64,000 nt of DNA, from NCBI GenBank assembly GCA_037127255.1, contig JBANSL010000008.1:7278896-7342895 (forward strand), read 5' to 3'. The notes under the pieces are model-generated. The model made no database searches. It had not been told where the DNA came from and saw only the letters and a program-made list of their open reading frames with translations. How positions within the stretch are numbered: the stretch's first letter is position 1; every line of letters begins with the position of its first letter. This DNA comes from Persicaria tinctoria. Lineage: Eukaryota > Streptophyta > Magnoliopsida > Caryophyllales > Polygonaceae. Positions 22,725 through 33,500 of the stretch are shown piece by piece. A program made the translations under genes and the position numbers.

Positions 22725-23604
22725 CATTAAGGAGAAGATGATCGATTCGCATTACATGTCATGTTAAAGGTTATGACCAGTCATGTTAAAGGGTATAAGC
22801 TGTCATGTTAATAGCATTACCTGTCATGTTATTTTCTTTCATTAAGGAGAAGATGATCGATTCGCATTACCTGTCATGTTAAAGGTTATGACCAGTCATG
22901 TTAAAGGGTATAAGCTGTCATGTTAATAGCATTACCTGTCATGTTATTTTCTTTCATTAAGGAGAAGATGATCGATTCGCATTACCTGTCATGTTAAAGG
23001 TTATGACCGGTCATGTTAAACAGTATAACATGTCATGTTAATAGCATTACCTGTCATGTTATTTTCTTTCATTAAGGAGAAGATGATCGATTCGCATGTT
23101 ATGACCAGTCATGTTAAACAATATAACCTGTCATGTTAATAGCATTACCTGTCATGTTATTTTCTTTCATTAAGGAGAAGATGATCGATTCGTATTACCT
23201 GTCATGTTAAAAGTTATGACCAGTCATGTTAAACAGTATAACCTGTCGTGTTAATAGCATTACCTGTCATGTTATTTTCTTTCATTAAGGAGAAGATGAT
23301 CGATTCTCATTACCTGTCATGTTAAAGGTTATGACCAGTCATGTTAAACAGTATAACCTGTCATGTTAATAGCATTACCTGTCATGTTATTTTCTTTCAT
23401 TAAGGAGAAGATGATCGATTCGCATTACATGTCATGTTAAAGGTTATGACCAGTCATGTTAATAGCATTACCTATCATATTATTTTCTTTCATTAAGGAG
23501 AAGATGATCGATTCGCATTACATGTCATGTTAAAGGTTATGACCAGTCATGTTAAACAGTATAACATGTCATGTTAATAGCATTACCTGTCATGTTATTT
23601 CTTT
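22725..23604. repeat. Minisatellite, eight units of about 115 bp
   Basis: Units begin with CATTAAGGAGAAGATGATCG at 22725, 22840, 22955, 23070, 23168, 23283, 23398 and 23491. Spacings are 115, 115, 115, 98, 115, 115, 93 and a final 114. Each unit is built from shorter degenerate words around GTCATGTTAA (about 20-bp spacing), so it is a two-level repeat. Related words in inverted orientation occur on both sides (about 22377-22460 and 23869-23915, for example AACATGACATGTAATGCTAT). Confidence 0.92.
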
Positions 23605-24268
23605 CATTAATAGCATCACAATGTTCGCCTATTAAAAGTCGGTTAACCTTGTTACTTTCATTACACAAGTTCAATAGAAAAGAGGCACTAAATATGTTGG
23701 TAAGGTTAATGCTAAGAACTCATGCATCATCCTTTAATCTGAATTCAATAAAAATACCCAGCTTCACAATGCTAAAGTTCATCCAAACATGATTTTCAAT
23801 ACATTAGGCATGTCAATTCAGAAGGAATTTAAGACATTAGGTAGGTCAATTAGAAAGGTCTGGTAACATGACATGTAATGCTATTAACATGTCAGGTAAT
23901 ATCTTTGACAGGAACTCTGCTCATACCAAGTTTCCAGCAAAATTGACAAATAATGCTACCAATCCAACTTCCAACTTATTCAATCTGCTAGTAGACGTCG
24001 AGTTGATATGCTGACAAATCTAAACAAAGAGAACTCAAACTTCAAAAACATCATGTTTCAAAGATCTCAGGTAACACTATCATGGAAACTAAGAACGCTA
24101 AACACCTCCAGTTTCAACTTCAGGAGCCGCATTAACACAACACAGACTCCTGAATCCCTCAACCCTAGCAACTGAGCCTCTTCTTTTGCTCAGCACTGTC
24201 ATTCAACACACCAATCGATTTGCGGTTCACATTACGCAATTTCGCCGATCAAAAAACCAACAGCAGCA

Positions 24269-24381
24269 GCAATTTCGTATTCATCAAATTTAAACTGGGG
24301 AAAAAAAATCAGCAACAGAGAACCGAGACTGACATTGGAGGATGAAGGGAGGAGGAGAAGCAATTTCGTATTCATCAAATT
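24269..24381. repeat. 22-bp direct repeat at the break of the aminopeptidase fragment
   Basis: The 22-bp string that begins GCAATTTCGTATTCATC occurs at 24269-24290 and 24360-24381, 91 bp apart. The inner copy abuts the last aminopeptidase codon, so the repeat marks the rearrangement junction. Confidence 0.8.
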
Positions 24382-25262
24382 CGCAGGCAAGTTTACAAGT
24401 TCCATCCCAAAAATGACCCCCGAAGAAACGTCTTCTACATACTTGAGCTTCTTCACCAAATCAGGTCCATCTCCTAAACCAATTACATCAAGTGATTTGA
24501 GCACCAGCTTCTTGGATTCTGATTTAAACCTGTTATCTTCATATGCTCCAAGAACGGTTCCTAAAACCACAAAACCAATCCACACAATCCAATTTATATC
24601 TTAGTACCTATCCAAACAAAACCAATCCATTCAGTCAAAATAAACTGAGTGATTATACCAGATGCAATTGCATAGGTTGTGTTAAGCTTAAATTCAGCCG
24701 AAAGGCAGTCAGACGAAGCAAGAGCGACTGCCACGCTGTTCGCCTGCGCCGTCTTTGCAGCCACGGCAACCGCTTCACCGAGGCTCTTGTAAGCGGCAAG
24801 TCCACCAGATAGAGAGCCGATTCCTATCAGAGCTACTCTCTTGTAACTTAACCCCGGAAATCTCACAACTATAGATTGTCCTGCTTTTCCAGAGAAATCC
24901 TCTTCAGATGAAGCTTCAGACAACAATCCACCTAAACTTGAATCAAGCTTCTTAAGAACGCAGTTTTCGAATTTCATATCGGCGTTCTTCGCCATATCTT
25001 TCTCTGTAACGCCTACAGAGAGCAGGTCCCCTTTCCATTCCAACACGCCAATGTCTTTCGCAGCAACAGAGATCTAGATTTCAACACACGAAGAATGAAA
25101 TCGACGAAGAAAATTTAGAAACAATGCAAATCTCAAACACGAAAACCTAATTACAAAAATTAATGAAACCGATATGAATTGAGAGATGCAAAAATCAACC
25201 TTGAGAGGATCGATATTAGTAGGATTAGTGAGACCGAGAGCGTTCGGAGTGTGAGCAGCCAT
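24382..25262 (-). pseudogene. 5' fragment of a leucyl aminopeptidase (M17) gene
   Basis: Three exons can be read: 25200-25262, 24659-25073 and 24382-24560, with intact GT-AG introns. They encode the N-terminal part of plant cytosolic leucyl aminopeptidase: MAAHTPNALGL, then a stretch with EWKGDLLSVGVTEKDMA and SSEEDFSGKAGQS, then LGAYEDNRFKSESKK and GVIFGMELVNLPAN. Homology stops after PAN, exactly at a 22-bp direct repeat (24360-24381 and 24269-24290). Unrelated codons run to a stop near 24232. The M17 catalytic domain with its two-metal site and active-site residues is wholly missing, so no peptidase activity is possible. The reading frame is undamaged up to the break, which suggests a recent copy. 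It lies inside the Pack-MULE-like borders. Confidence 0.85.
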
Positions 25263-25472
25263 GGCGGTACACTTTGTTCTTTAACTGAGAGTTGAGAGTT
25301 GAGACGCCGCAAAACAAATGCAACCAATTTCACTACTTTTTCTCTCTCCACCGGCTGCCATCGGTCTTCTACCGACAGATATAATGACCCTATGCAATTT
25401 TTTTTTGCAGGGGTTAGTTTAGCAAACGAAACCGGATCAAAGGTCATTTGTTACGATTCCCTCTAAAAAAAT

Positions 25473-26450
25473 CTCAAATTTAAAAGTATAAACTCTAAAA
25501 GATAAACCATTAAAAATGAATTTTAATTTTAAAAAAATCTCGGGCTTAAAAAATATAATCATAAAATCCCTGTTTCACTTTAATCACATCAAACAATTTT
25601 ATTTAATTGTTTGTGAGTTGTGACCTTATCTATATACTAAGTTTATATATATATATATATATCATACGGAATAATGTAGTCATGCTATTTGCATTGGCTC
25701 TCTTTTTGCTTGTCCAATATGGAGTTGCCGAGTTGGTGCCAAAATTTTGGGACACTAAAATTTTACATTGCACAATTTGCATTGAATGCCACCAGTTTTT
25801 CTGTTGGTCATACTCAATTTTTATCATATGTTTAAGTTTAATTATTTTATTATTTAATTCACAAAATATATATATATCTACTTTCAAGAAGCGCTAGTAG
25901 CCTATAGTGTGTGTATATATATTTTTTCCGATCCTTTTGAGGGCCATCCAGGAAAAAAAAAATATACATATAGTAACTTTTAGTAAAAGAATATTTAAAT
26001 AAACAATTTATTTAATTTACTTGATAAATAATGAGTTTTAATGGCAGGACATATTGCCCAACAATTCAAGTAATAGTAAAATATTTTAGGATATTTAGCT
26101 AGAAGGTAAAAATCTTTCAATCTGGTCGAGGGTAGTTTTGTAATTTGGAGATATTTGAGCCCTTTTTTGGAGTTTAGAATTGAACCAAAAAACACAGATT
26201 GATGGATCCTTAAATCAAAAAATGAGAGTGACGGATGCAGATTAAAGCAAAGAGAGATGAGCTAATTAGCTTGTCATTTTCTGAAGTGCTATCATGTGTA
26301 TATATAGAGATCATTGTCATCTCCAAAGTGTCATGGAATTTAGAAGCCAAGCATCACACTTTTAGTGTTAAGTGCTCCCCACACTCACCCAAAAAAAAAA
26401 ACCTTTCTAGCCTTTTGGTATCCCCAAAAAATCAAGTGTTTTGTTCTGTT
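25473..26450. other. Spacer and presumed promoter of the MYB gene
   Basis: AT-rich sequence with a (TA)n run near 25648-25665. No gene is visible. The last 200 bases are probably promoter and 5' leader of the MYB gene; GTATATATAGAGATC near 26296 is a TATA-box candidate. Confidence 0.4.
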
Positions 26451-27627
26451 ATGGCTTCTTCTTGGGGAGGAATGATGGCTGCTCAGATGGGATGGGCAGC
26501 CATGGATGATCATGATGGGTGGAGGAAGGGGCCGTGGACAACCGATGAGGACCAGTTGCTCCTCAACTATGTCAAGCAGCATGGCGAAGGCAGATGGAAC
26601 TCCGTTTCTCGCCTCACAGGTTGGCTAGCTAGCTATCAAGCCCAATCTCAACTCTTTCATGTGAAAGTCTCTTATAGCTAGTCTTTTGTTGATTTCATGT
26701 AAAGTTGTGTTAGAACTTATGGTGTTGGAATTGTCCATGGATGCAGGATTGAGGAGGAACGGGAAGAGTTGTAGATTGCGGTGGGTGAATTACTTGAGGC
26801 CAGATCTCAAAAGAGGCCAAATCACTCCACAAGAGGAGAAGATCATTGTTGATCTTCATGCTAGATGGGGAAACAGGTAAATGTTGATCAAACACTAGCT
26901 ATACACCGATTTATTTGATGACTTGTCATGAGTCACTAGGAAATTAATACCCTCTTGACCTAGTCGGGAAAAGGATGCGTACAACTCGACCCCTTAAACC
27001 TTGCTTAATTTAAACGGGATATACTGGACTTGTTGTTGTTGTTGGGCATTTGCACTAAAAAGCATTGCAAGTTACTTGATTTAATTTAACATCCTTAGGT
27101 GGTCTACCATAGCGCGAAGCTTGCCAGGAAGAACAGACAATGAGATCAAGAACTATTGGCGAACCCACTTCAAGAAAAAGACCAAACCCTCAATTGACAA
27201 CACTGAGAAGTTGAGGGCTCGTCTTTTGAAAAGGCAACAATTCCAACAACAACAGCAACAACAATACGAGTTTACTCATCGGTTCGACATGAAAAAGGTC
27301 ATGTCTTTGCCAGAGGGGAACAATAACCGAGTGATTACTAGCTTCCCAACAGAAATGGTGTCCACAGCCGATGCCATGATCACAGCCACCATTATGTATC
27401 CAAACACCATGAATGGAGGGGGTCAAGGCCTCTTCTACTCTATGGCTAATAGTGACACCTCTAACTCGGAGGGATCAAGTGATCAACTATCGCAACACCA
27501 ACAACATGACATGTTGTGGGACGATGGCCTATGGAGCTTGGAGGATGTGCAAGGCAACTTCAATGGTTTGTGTGCCACAAGCAAGCAAGCAAGTTTTGTA
27601 GCCCATTTTGTGTCTCCTTTCTACTAA
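26451..27627 (+). CDS. R2R3-MYB transcription factor (MYB27/MYB48/MYB59-like)
   Basis: Three exons (26451-26619, 26747-26876, 27099-27627) encode 275 residues; the two intron positions are those usual for R2R3-MYB genes. R2 runs from [13 protein letters not shown] (25) through [12 protein letters not shown], and R3 from RGQITPQEE to [14 protein letters not shown]. The expected Trp residues are present, with Ile at the first R3 position. The recognition helices GKSCRLRW and TDNEIKNYW are intact. WVNYL in R2 and WRTHFKKK after R3 point to the MYB27/MYB48/MYB59-like branch, but I cannot fix the subgroup. The C-terminus has a polyglutamine run (about residues 129-137) and an acidic Trp-rich stretch [13 protein letters not shown] that may activate transcription. 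A nuclear DNA-binding protein; targets unknown. Intron 2 holds an Au-like SINE. Confidence 0.93.
26948..27043 (+). mobile_element. Au-like SINE 3' portion in MYB intron 2
   Basis: ACCCTCTTGACCTAGTCGGG, then GATGCGTACAACTCGACCCC, a GGGATATACTGGAC block and (TTG)n follow the 3' layout of Au SINEs. It is in the sense orientation inside the intron and does not touch the splice sites. Confidence 0.65.
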
Positions 27628-29080
27628 TTACCTCTCTCGGTGAATGTCCATCTATGGTATGGCCTTACACTTATTAACTAGCATAGTGTAATTTCCCTAT
27701 GTTTGTTACCTTTTTGGAGAGTTTGGATTTTCTAGCTAGAAGAAGAGGGTCATATTAAGAACTATGAAGTTGATTAAAAAGAAAAAGAAAAAGTGCGTTC
27801 AATCTTCAGTGGGTGTGATGTGAAACACATCTTTTGTACTCTTTGAGATTTGATGTTATATCAAAGGGAGTTGGCAATATAAACTTTGGCATCCATAGAT
27901 CTATTCCCCTAAAAATTCAAAGGAAAATATTGATTTTATTAAGAAAAACACTAACAAATGATTTGAGCCTTTGAGGTAGAAAAGGGTTGTTTTCTCTTGG
28001 GAGAAGTTATTTTTAGATCGTTCGTATATTGTAGAATTATGTTTGCTTGTTTCAATACGCCGTTTTCTGTTTTCATTGTATGTTTAGACGGTTTTCGTTT
28101 CTGATTCAACGGTCTCTCGAGAACCAGGCATCAAATTCTTACTTTAAAAAAAAGGGTTGTTTCTTTCTTTCTTTCTTTCCAAAAGAAACTCAGGGATAGG
28201 ATCGGAGAAGTGTTACCGTTTTAGTTAGCGTTAGTGTCTTATACTCTCTTCTTAGCATTATCGACAGTCAACACTATTGGAATTCATTAGGACTCATGTA
28301 CGGACATACACGTGCACTGATAGTCTAGCACATAAGTCAAAAATTAATTAACGATAGAAATATTAACCCACCAACTCATACTTTCGATGTGAAACTATTT
28401 TGATCTATTCACATCTTAACTAACAAATTCATGAATTGAACTTCAAAATAATGAGTGTTATTATTACACTTTTAACTCTTTTGTCTTAACCTCATGGAAA
28501 TGAAGCTACCTTGTTTTTGCTTTTAGTTAGGAAAACAATATAATAGGTTAATATCTAGAACATAGTGAAAATGGTAAATGAGATAAGAAAGCACAAACCA
28601 ATTTTATAATGGAAGATACAAAACCCATAATTGATAAGGCCATTACTTTCCATGTTTACACATTTTATAAAGAGGGAATGTTGTCCACCTTGCCAACAAA
28701 CTTCATCTATCCGTACACGTTAGCTAATAATATATCATAACATAATACAAGTTCATCTTCCAGCAAATCTGCTACTTTGATGAATACTGCCTCTATTATT
28801 GATGCCTATAATTAAGTCTATCCCTTTTTCTTTGTGCACATATTTGTTTATTATCTTGGTTTATATGATCATCACATTTTCATCTTTAAAATATTGTGTA
28901 TGCTTTCGTTTCTTCTTATCCATTAATATCAAAAAGTACACTGTATGAGTTATAGACCTGTACAGTATTGTTAAGTTGTTTAGGGATTGTTTAGTATAAA
29001 TATATGGTGCAGAAATGCTGAAAGAGTAAAAAATGCATTTATTTATTCGTAAGAAGGGAGAATAAAATTAAAAATTGACA
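27628..29080. other. Spacer between the MYB and tRNA-Lys genes
   Basis: The first part is probably the MYB 3' UTR. A (TTTC)n run lies near 28163. No other gene is visible. Confidence 0.4.
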
Positions 29081-29153
29081 CGCCCACCGTGGGGCTCGAA
29101 CCCACGACCACAAGGTTAAGAGCCTTGCGCTCTACCAACTGAGCTAGACGGGC
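29081..29153 (-). tRNA. tRNA-Lys (anticodon CTT)
   Basis: The minus strand reads GCCCGTCTAGCTCAG at the 5' end, with an A box TAGCTCAGTTGG, anticodon stem CAAGG/CCTTG around loop CTCTTAA, and T arm with GGTTCGAGCC. The acceptor arms GCCCGTC and GGTGGGC pair over seven positions including G-T wobbles, then discriminator G. There is no intron. A run TTTTTAATTTT follows on the minus strand as an RNA polymerase III terminator. Length is 73 bases. Confidence 0.96.
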
Positions 29154-30200
29154 TTTTGTTGTGATTTTAACAAAAATAATATCTAATGAGTTCCAGGATC
29201 CCAGTAGCGTCTAAGCCTCTAACTCTCTAATGCCCCTGGTTAAAGTACGTTGTTTTGTTGTATACTCCCTCCGGTCGGGTAAAATTTTATCTTAGGTTAG
29301 TTTCTCAAGTAAAACATTATAAGAATTTATAACGTGCATTAACACATGTTATAAAATCTAATATGGGAAAATTTTCATTTAAAATACGTACAAAAGACAT
29401 GTTTTTTTAACAAAATTAACACTCTAAATCAACATATTTTTGTCGAATGAGAGATTATTTTAAAACAATAATTTTTCTAACAAATGTCATATATCATAGA
29501 TTAAGCCTCTGCAAATGGAAAAAATTATCCTCTATTTCATCGTTTTAAAAAAAATTATTTCATGGGGTTTATTAAATAGTACTCCGTAAAATCGGCTTCT
29601 CGAGGAGCCAAGTTTGTCTAGCCTTCGAATTATTTCATAATAAAAAAAATACCTTATCAAACAATGTTTTAGGTTGTTGAATGTGCGACGATTTGAGTCA
29701 GGACTGGCCAAGGTGGTGTGTTCATGACGACTACGACACTTCCTTAGAACACCATCTTCACTACCCCCAGAAGATCGAGTCATGATGTACCGTTGGACGA
29801 CTACGTTTTTCAGAAGACACTTCCTTAGAGAGTTAGAGCACCATCTTCACTACCTACATAAGATCGAGTTCTGATGTACCATTGGACAGTGGTGTTACCG
29901 TGGTTGTGCTTGACTTGATCATCGTTTGTCTCTTCGACTATTTGGTTTTTGTTTGACATTGGTTCCACTTGTAGTATTGCGGGTTAGTCTTCTCAATGTT
30001 ATTTTTTTCTTTTTCTTGTGTGACAATCTGTGATGATGTTTCCGTTTGTCGATTTTATCGACATCTAGTGAATCAAACTTATCTCGAATTTTTACTTTAT
30101 TAAAATAATAAAAAAAATTACCTTATAAAAAAAATGAAAAAAAATTAGGGCGGGAGTGGAGAGAGAGTGGACTTTGACAGTCGAGACAAGTCACATGAGA
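29154..30200. other. Spacer upstream of the prolyl-tRNA synthetase gene
   Basis: A decayed Stowaway-like end (ACTCCCTCCGGTCGGGTAAA) lies near 29265. A two-copy duplication with a period of about 81 bp (CACTTCCTTAG ... AAGATCGAGT) spans about 29735-29895. No gene is visible. Confidence 0.4.
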
Positions 30201-30239
30201 TGAGACTGGTAAATATTTAGGGTTTTGTTGAGACTCCTT

Positions 30240-30526
30240 CATTCCAATCTCTCCGTCGCCGTTTGCTCTCTCGCTCCTCTCCTACCCTCTACCGGCGCTC
30301 ACTCGAGGTATCCACTCTCAATTTCTCTTGCATCTGCTGCGCAATTTTCCAAAGTCATAGGCGGTATATCACCTTCGAATTCTGGTTAGGGCTAGATCTG
30401 ATCTTTTATCATGTTTCACCGGTCCAGATTCGTCGATTTTGTTGAATTCTGCACTCGCCGCTATAGATTTGAACTTAGGAGCTCAGAGTGTTATATGGTT
30501 GATTTTTTTGCAGTTTACAAGCAGAT
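30240..30526 (+). promoter_or_regulatory. 5' leader with probable intron of the prolyl-tRNA synthetase gene
   Basis: A CT-rich stretch with CTCTCTCCGTCGCCG starts near 30247. A donor at ACTCGAG/GTATCC (30308) and an acceptor TTTTTTTGCAG (ending 30513) would remove a 206-bp intron just before the start codon at 30527. This is read from splice consensus only. Confidence 0.45.
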
Positions 30527-33500
30527 ATGGCTGGTGCCGATAAGGGGAAGGAGGCTGGCAAAGCTAAAGCTAAAGCTGGTGTGTTTCTTTGAAATTGACT
30601 GTGAAACATGGAGATTTTGTGATGTTGACTTGTGGTTTTATATGTTTTTGGTTGTGGATTTAGGAGGAAAGAAGAAAGAGGTGAAGAAGGAGACTGGTCT
30701 TGGGTTGACTTTCAAGAAGGATGAAAATTTCGGGGAGTGGTACTCGGAGGTATCTTTTGATGCTTAGATCCTATTTTAAGTCGGTGTTTTATGTGTGGGA
30801 TTGCGTGGGAAGTGACTGTTTGTTGGTTCTGCAGGTGGTTGTGAATTCCGAAATGATTGAGTATTATGATATCTCTGGATGCTACATTCTTCGCCCCTGG
30901 ACCATGAGCATTTGGGAAATCATGCAAGTGAGTATTGGATCATTTTTTGGTGATGGATTTGGTTCTGATGATTTCATGCAAATCAAATTTAGCATAGTAT
31001 GTGATGAAGGTGTTCTTTAAGTAGACAGTTGGAACTATTTTTAGTATTTGGATAATGTCCAGTCCCCTGAATTGTTTATTCCCCTCTAACCCTCTTAGAT
31101 GGAAATATGGAATGGAATATTGCACTTCTTCTTAATTAAAGGTCAGAATTGAAGCTTAATAATCAAGTAATATTTAAGCTGTTACCTTTATCAAACTATT
31201 TGGATGGAACGTTGAACCATTTATTAACTTTCTATAACCCTTTGATGATTGTGGCGATTATAGTGTTGATGTTTTCCGTACCTGCAGACATTTTTTGATG
31301 CAGAGATCAAGAAAATGAAAATCAAGAACTGCTATTTCCCTCTCTTTGTTTCCCCAGGTGTGCTTCAAAAGGAGAAGGACCACATAGAGGGTTTTGCCCC
31401 AGAGGTAATCGCTTTATACTGGGTTTTGGGTACATTAAGATGATTGTTCGGAGGATGCAATATTTTCTAGTTTCTACAACTCGGTGACAACTGGATGAAG
31501 AAAATTATTCCGTTGGTTGCCTTGTCTATTGTCACGAGGAACTGTTTAGTGGGGAATGAAACATAACACTAGCATTTTTGTGGCATATGTGGCTTAGGGC
31601 CATCAGTTTTAGGTCTGTAATCATCCCTTTTTATGAACTCTTGATTTTTTATTTTCATTTGGTATTCTGTTCCTTTTAGGTTGCCTGGGTCACAAAGTCT
31701 GGACAATCTGACTTGGAAGTTCCTATAGCTATCCGCCCCACAAGTGAGACTGTCATGTATCCTTATTACTCCAAGTGGATCCGGGGTCACCGTGATTTAC
31801 CCCTACGGCTTAATCAGTGGTGCAATGTTGTTAGATGGGAATTCAGCCATCCTACTCCATTTATCAGGTACTTGATCTATTCGAATGAGCAGTGTAAATC
31901 ATGGTATTAAGCTAAACTATAATCTGCTCTTGGTAGACTTGTTTATAATTCAATAATCTAGATCTTATACTTTTTGTAAAGCTTGTCATGATTTATGTCA
32001 GTCTAAAGGCAAATAAACTTTTTATGAATTGCACTTTCACACATGAAATCCTAATGAATTGGTGAGAATAGATGTGAATTATCAAGGGCACCTTCTTTTT
32101 TCCTTTTTAAAGCCAAATTGAGCTTCAGATTTTCTTGCTGTGTCTAATGTAAGCTTGCATTATATTTGCAGGAGTAGAGAATTCCTTTGGCAAGAAGGTC
32201 ACACTGCCTTTGCAACACAAAAAGAGGCAGATGATGAGGTATTAATGATCAGCTAGTTGATTTTTTTCTATAACATGCATTGTTAACATGATAATGATGT
32301 CGTCTTGGTTTAGAGTGCCATCTGCCCTTTATAATTTTGGGATCTTTTGTTGAAATATAGTCACAGATGTAGTCTGTCACGACTTTTTTCTTTGTGCAGT
32401 TATTTTATGCCTTTTTCTGTACATTATGTATAACAGATGATTGTTATGTAGCATATAATAGATAATTGTTGTCAATGCAACAGGTTCTCGATATATTGGA
32501 GCTCTACAGGCAGATTTATGAAGAATACTTGGCCGTTCCCGTGATCAAAGGAAAGAAGAGTGAGCTGGAAAAGTTTGCTGGGGGCTATTACACGACCAGT
32601 GTTGAGGCATGCAATATTTCCTTTTTTAAAATCACATTGTAATTCTTGTTTGCACTTTTTCAGTGAGCTTGAGCTGCCTTTTCATTTTGTCAGGCCTTCA
32701 TCCCAAATACAGGGCGTGGCATTCAAGGTGCAACATCACACTGCTTGGGTCAAAATTTTGCCAAGATGTTTGAAATAACTTTTGAAGATGACAAGGGAGA
32801 GAAGGCAATGGTCTGGCAGAATTCATGGGCATACAGTACTCGAACAGTAAGCTGCTTCCACTGAAGTTACTCACATCTGTTGGTTTGAGGAAAAAGGGAG
32901 GGTGCATTAAGCATCATCATAATCATTTGATTAGCATATGAATTGTTTCTTGGTGCTCTTGTTTTGTGCTGGCATCTTGTTTCTGAACAGTCATGTATTA
33001 TTCAATCCTTGATTTTCTCTTTATTTCAACTATGATTTCTTGATGAACTACATTCTAATATGATTCTCACATTTGGAAACAATTCAATTGCAATTATTCC
33101 ATTTCTCAGTGCCTATCTTGGAATGAACCTGCACCATTTCTGTGTCAATTCTCATATTTTGCCCTTTTTTGCAGATTGGGGTGATGGTGATGGTTCACGG
33201 TGATGACAAAGGCTTAGTGCTACCACCAAAAGTAGCAGCTGTCCAAGTTATTGTGGTTCCTGTCCCATTTAAAGATGCTGATACACAAGGAATTTTTGAT
33301 GCTTGTACTGCTACTGTTGAAAAGTTGAGTGAAGCAGGCTTTCGAGTTGAAGCTGATCTTAGGGATAACTATTCACCTGGTTGGAAGTACTCAAACTGGG
33401 AAATGAAAGGTGTTCCTTTGAGGATTGAGATTGGACCAAAGGATTTGGCTAAGAGTCAGGTTTGCTTTTTATTTCTTAGTAATATTTCTTTTTATTTGAA

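Larger units (their letters stand above)
22007..25472. mobile_element. Pack-MULE-like Mutator element carrying a gene fragment
   Basis: The left end at 22016 starts GGGCAATTTGCTAAAATGAC. The right end, read on the minus strand from 25461, starts GGGAATCGTAACAAATGACC. The two share further blocks over about 70 bp (for example AACTAACCCC followed by an A-run and TTGC). The 9-bp direct repeat TAAAAAAAT lies at 22007-22015 and 25464-25472, as expected of Mutator insertion; being AT-rich, it could match by chance. Inside are a 115-bp minisatellite (22725-23604) and the 5' exons of a leucyl aminopeptidase gene (24382-25262, -). No transposase is present. Capture of gene pieces is well known for plant Mutator-like elements; capture here is inference from the borders. 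Confidence 0.6.

Noticed and set aside
22725..23604. CRISPR-like regular repeat array
   Set aside because: The window is a plant nuclear genome, the units are contiguous without unique spacers, and unit length is 115 bp. It is a minisatellite.
24232..25262. Functional leucyl aminopeptidase gene
   Set aside because: Only the N-terminal exons are present, and the catalytic domain with its metal ligands is missing.
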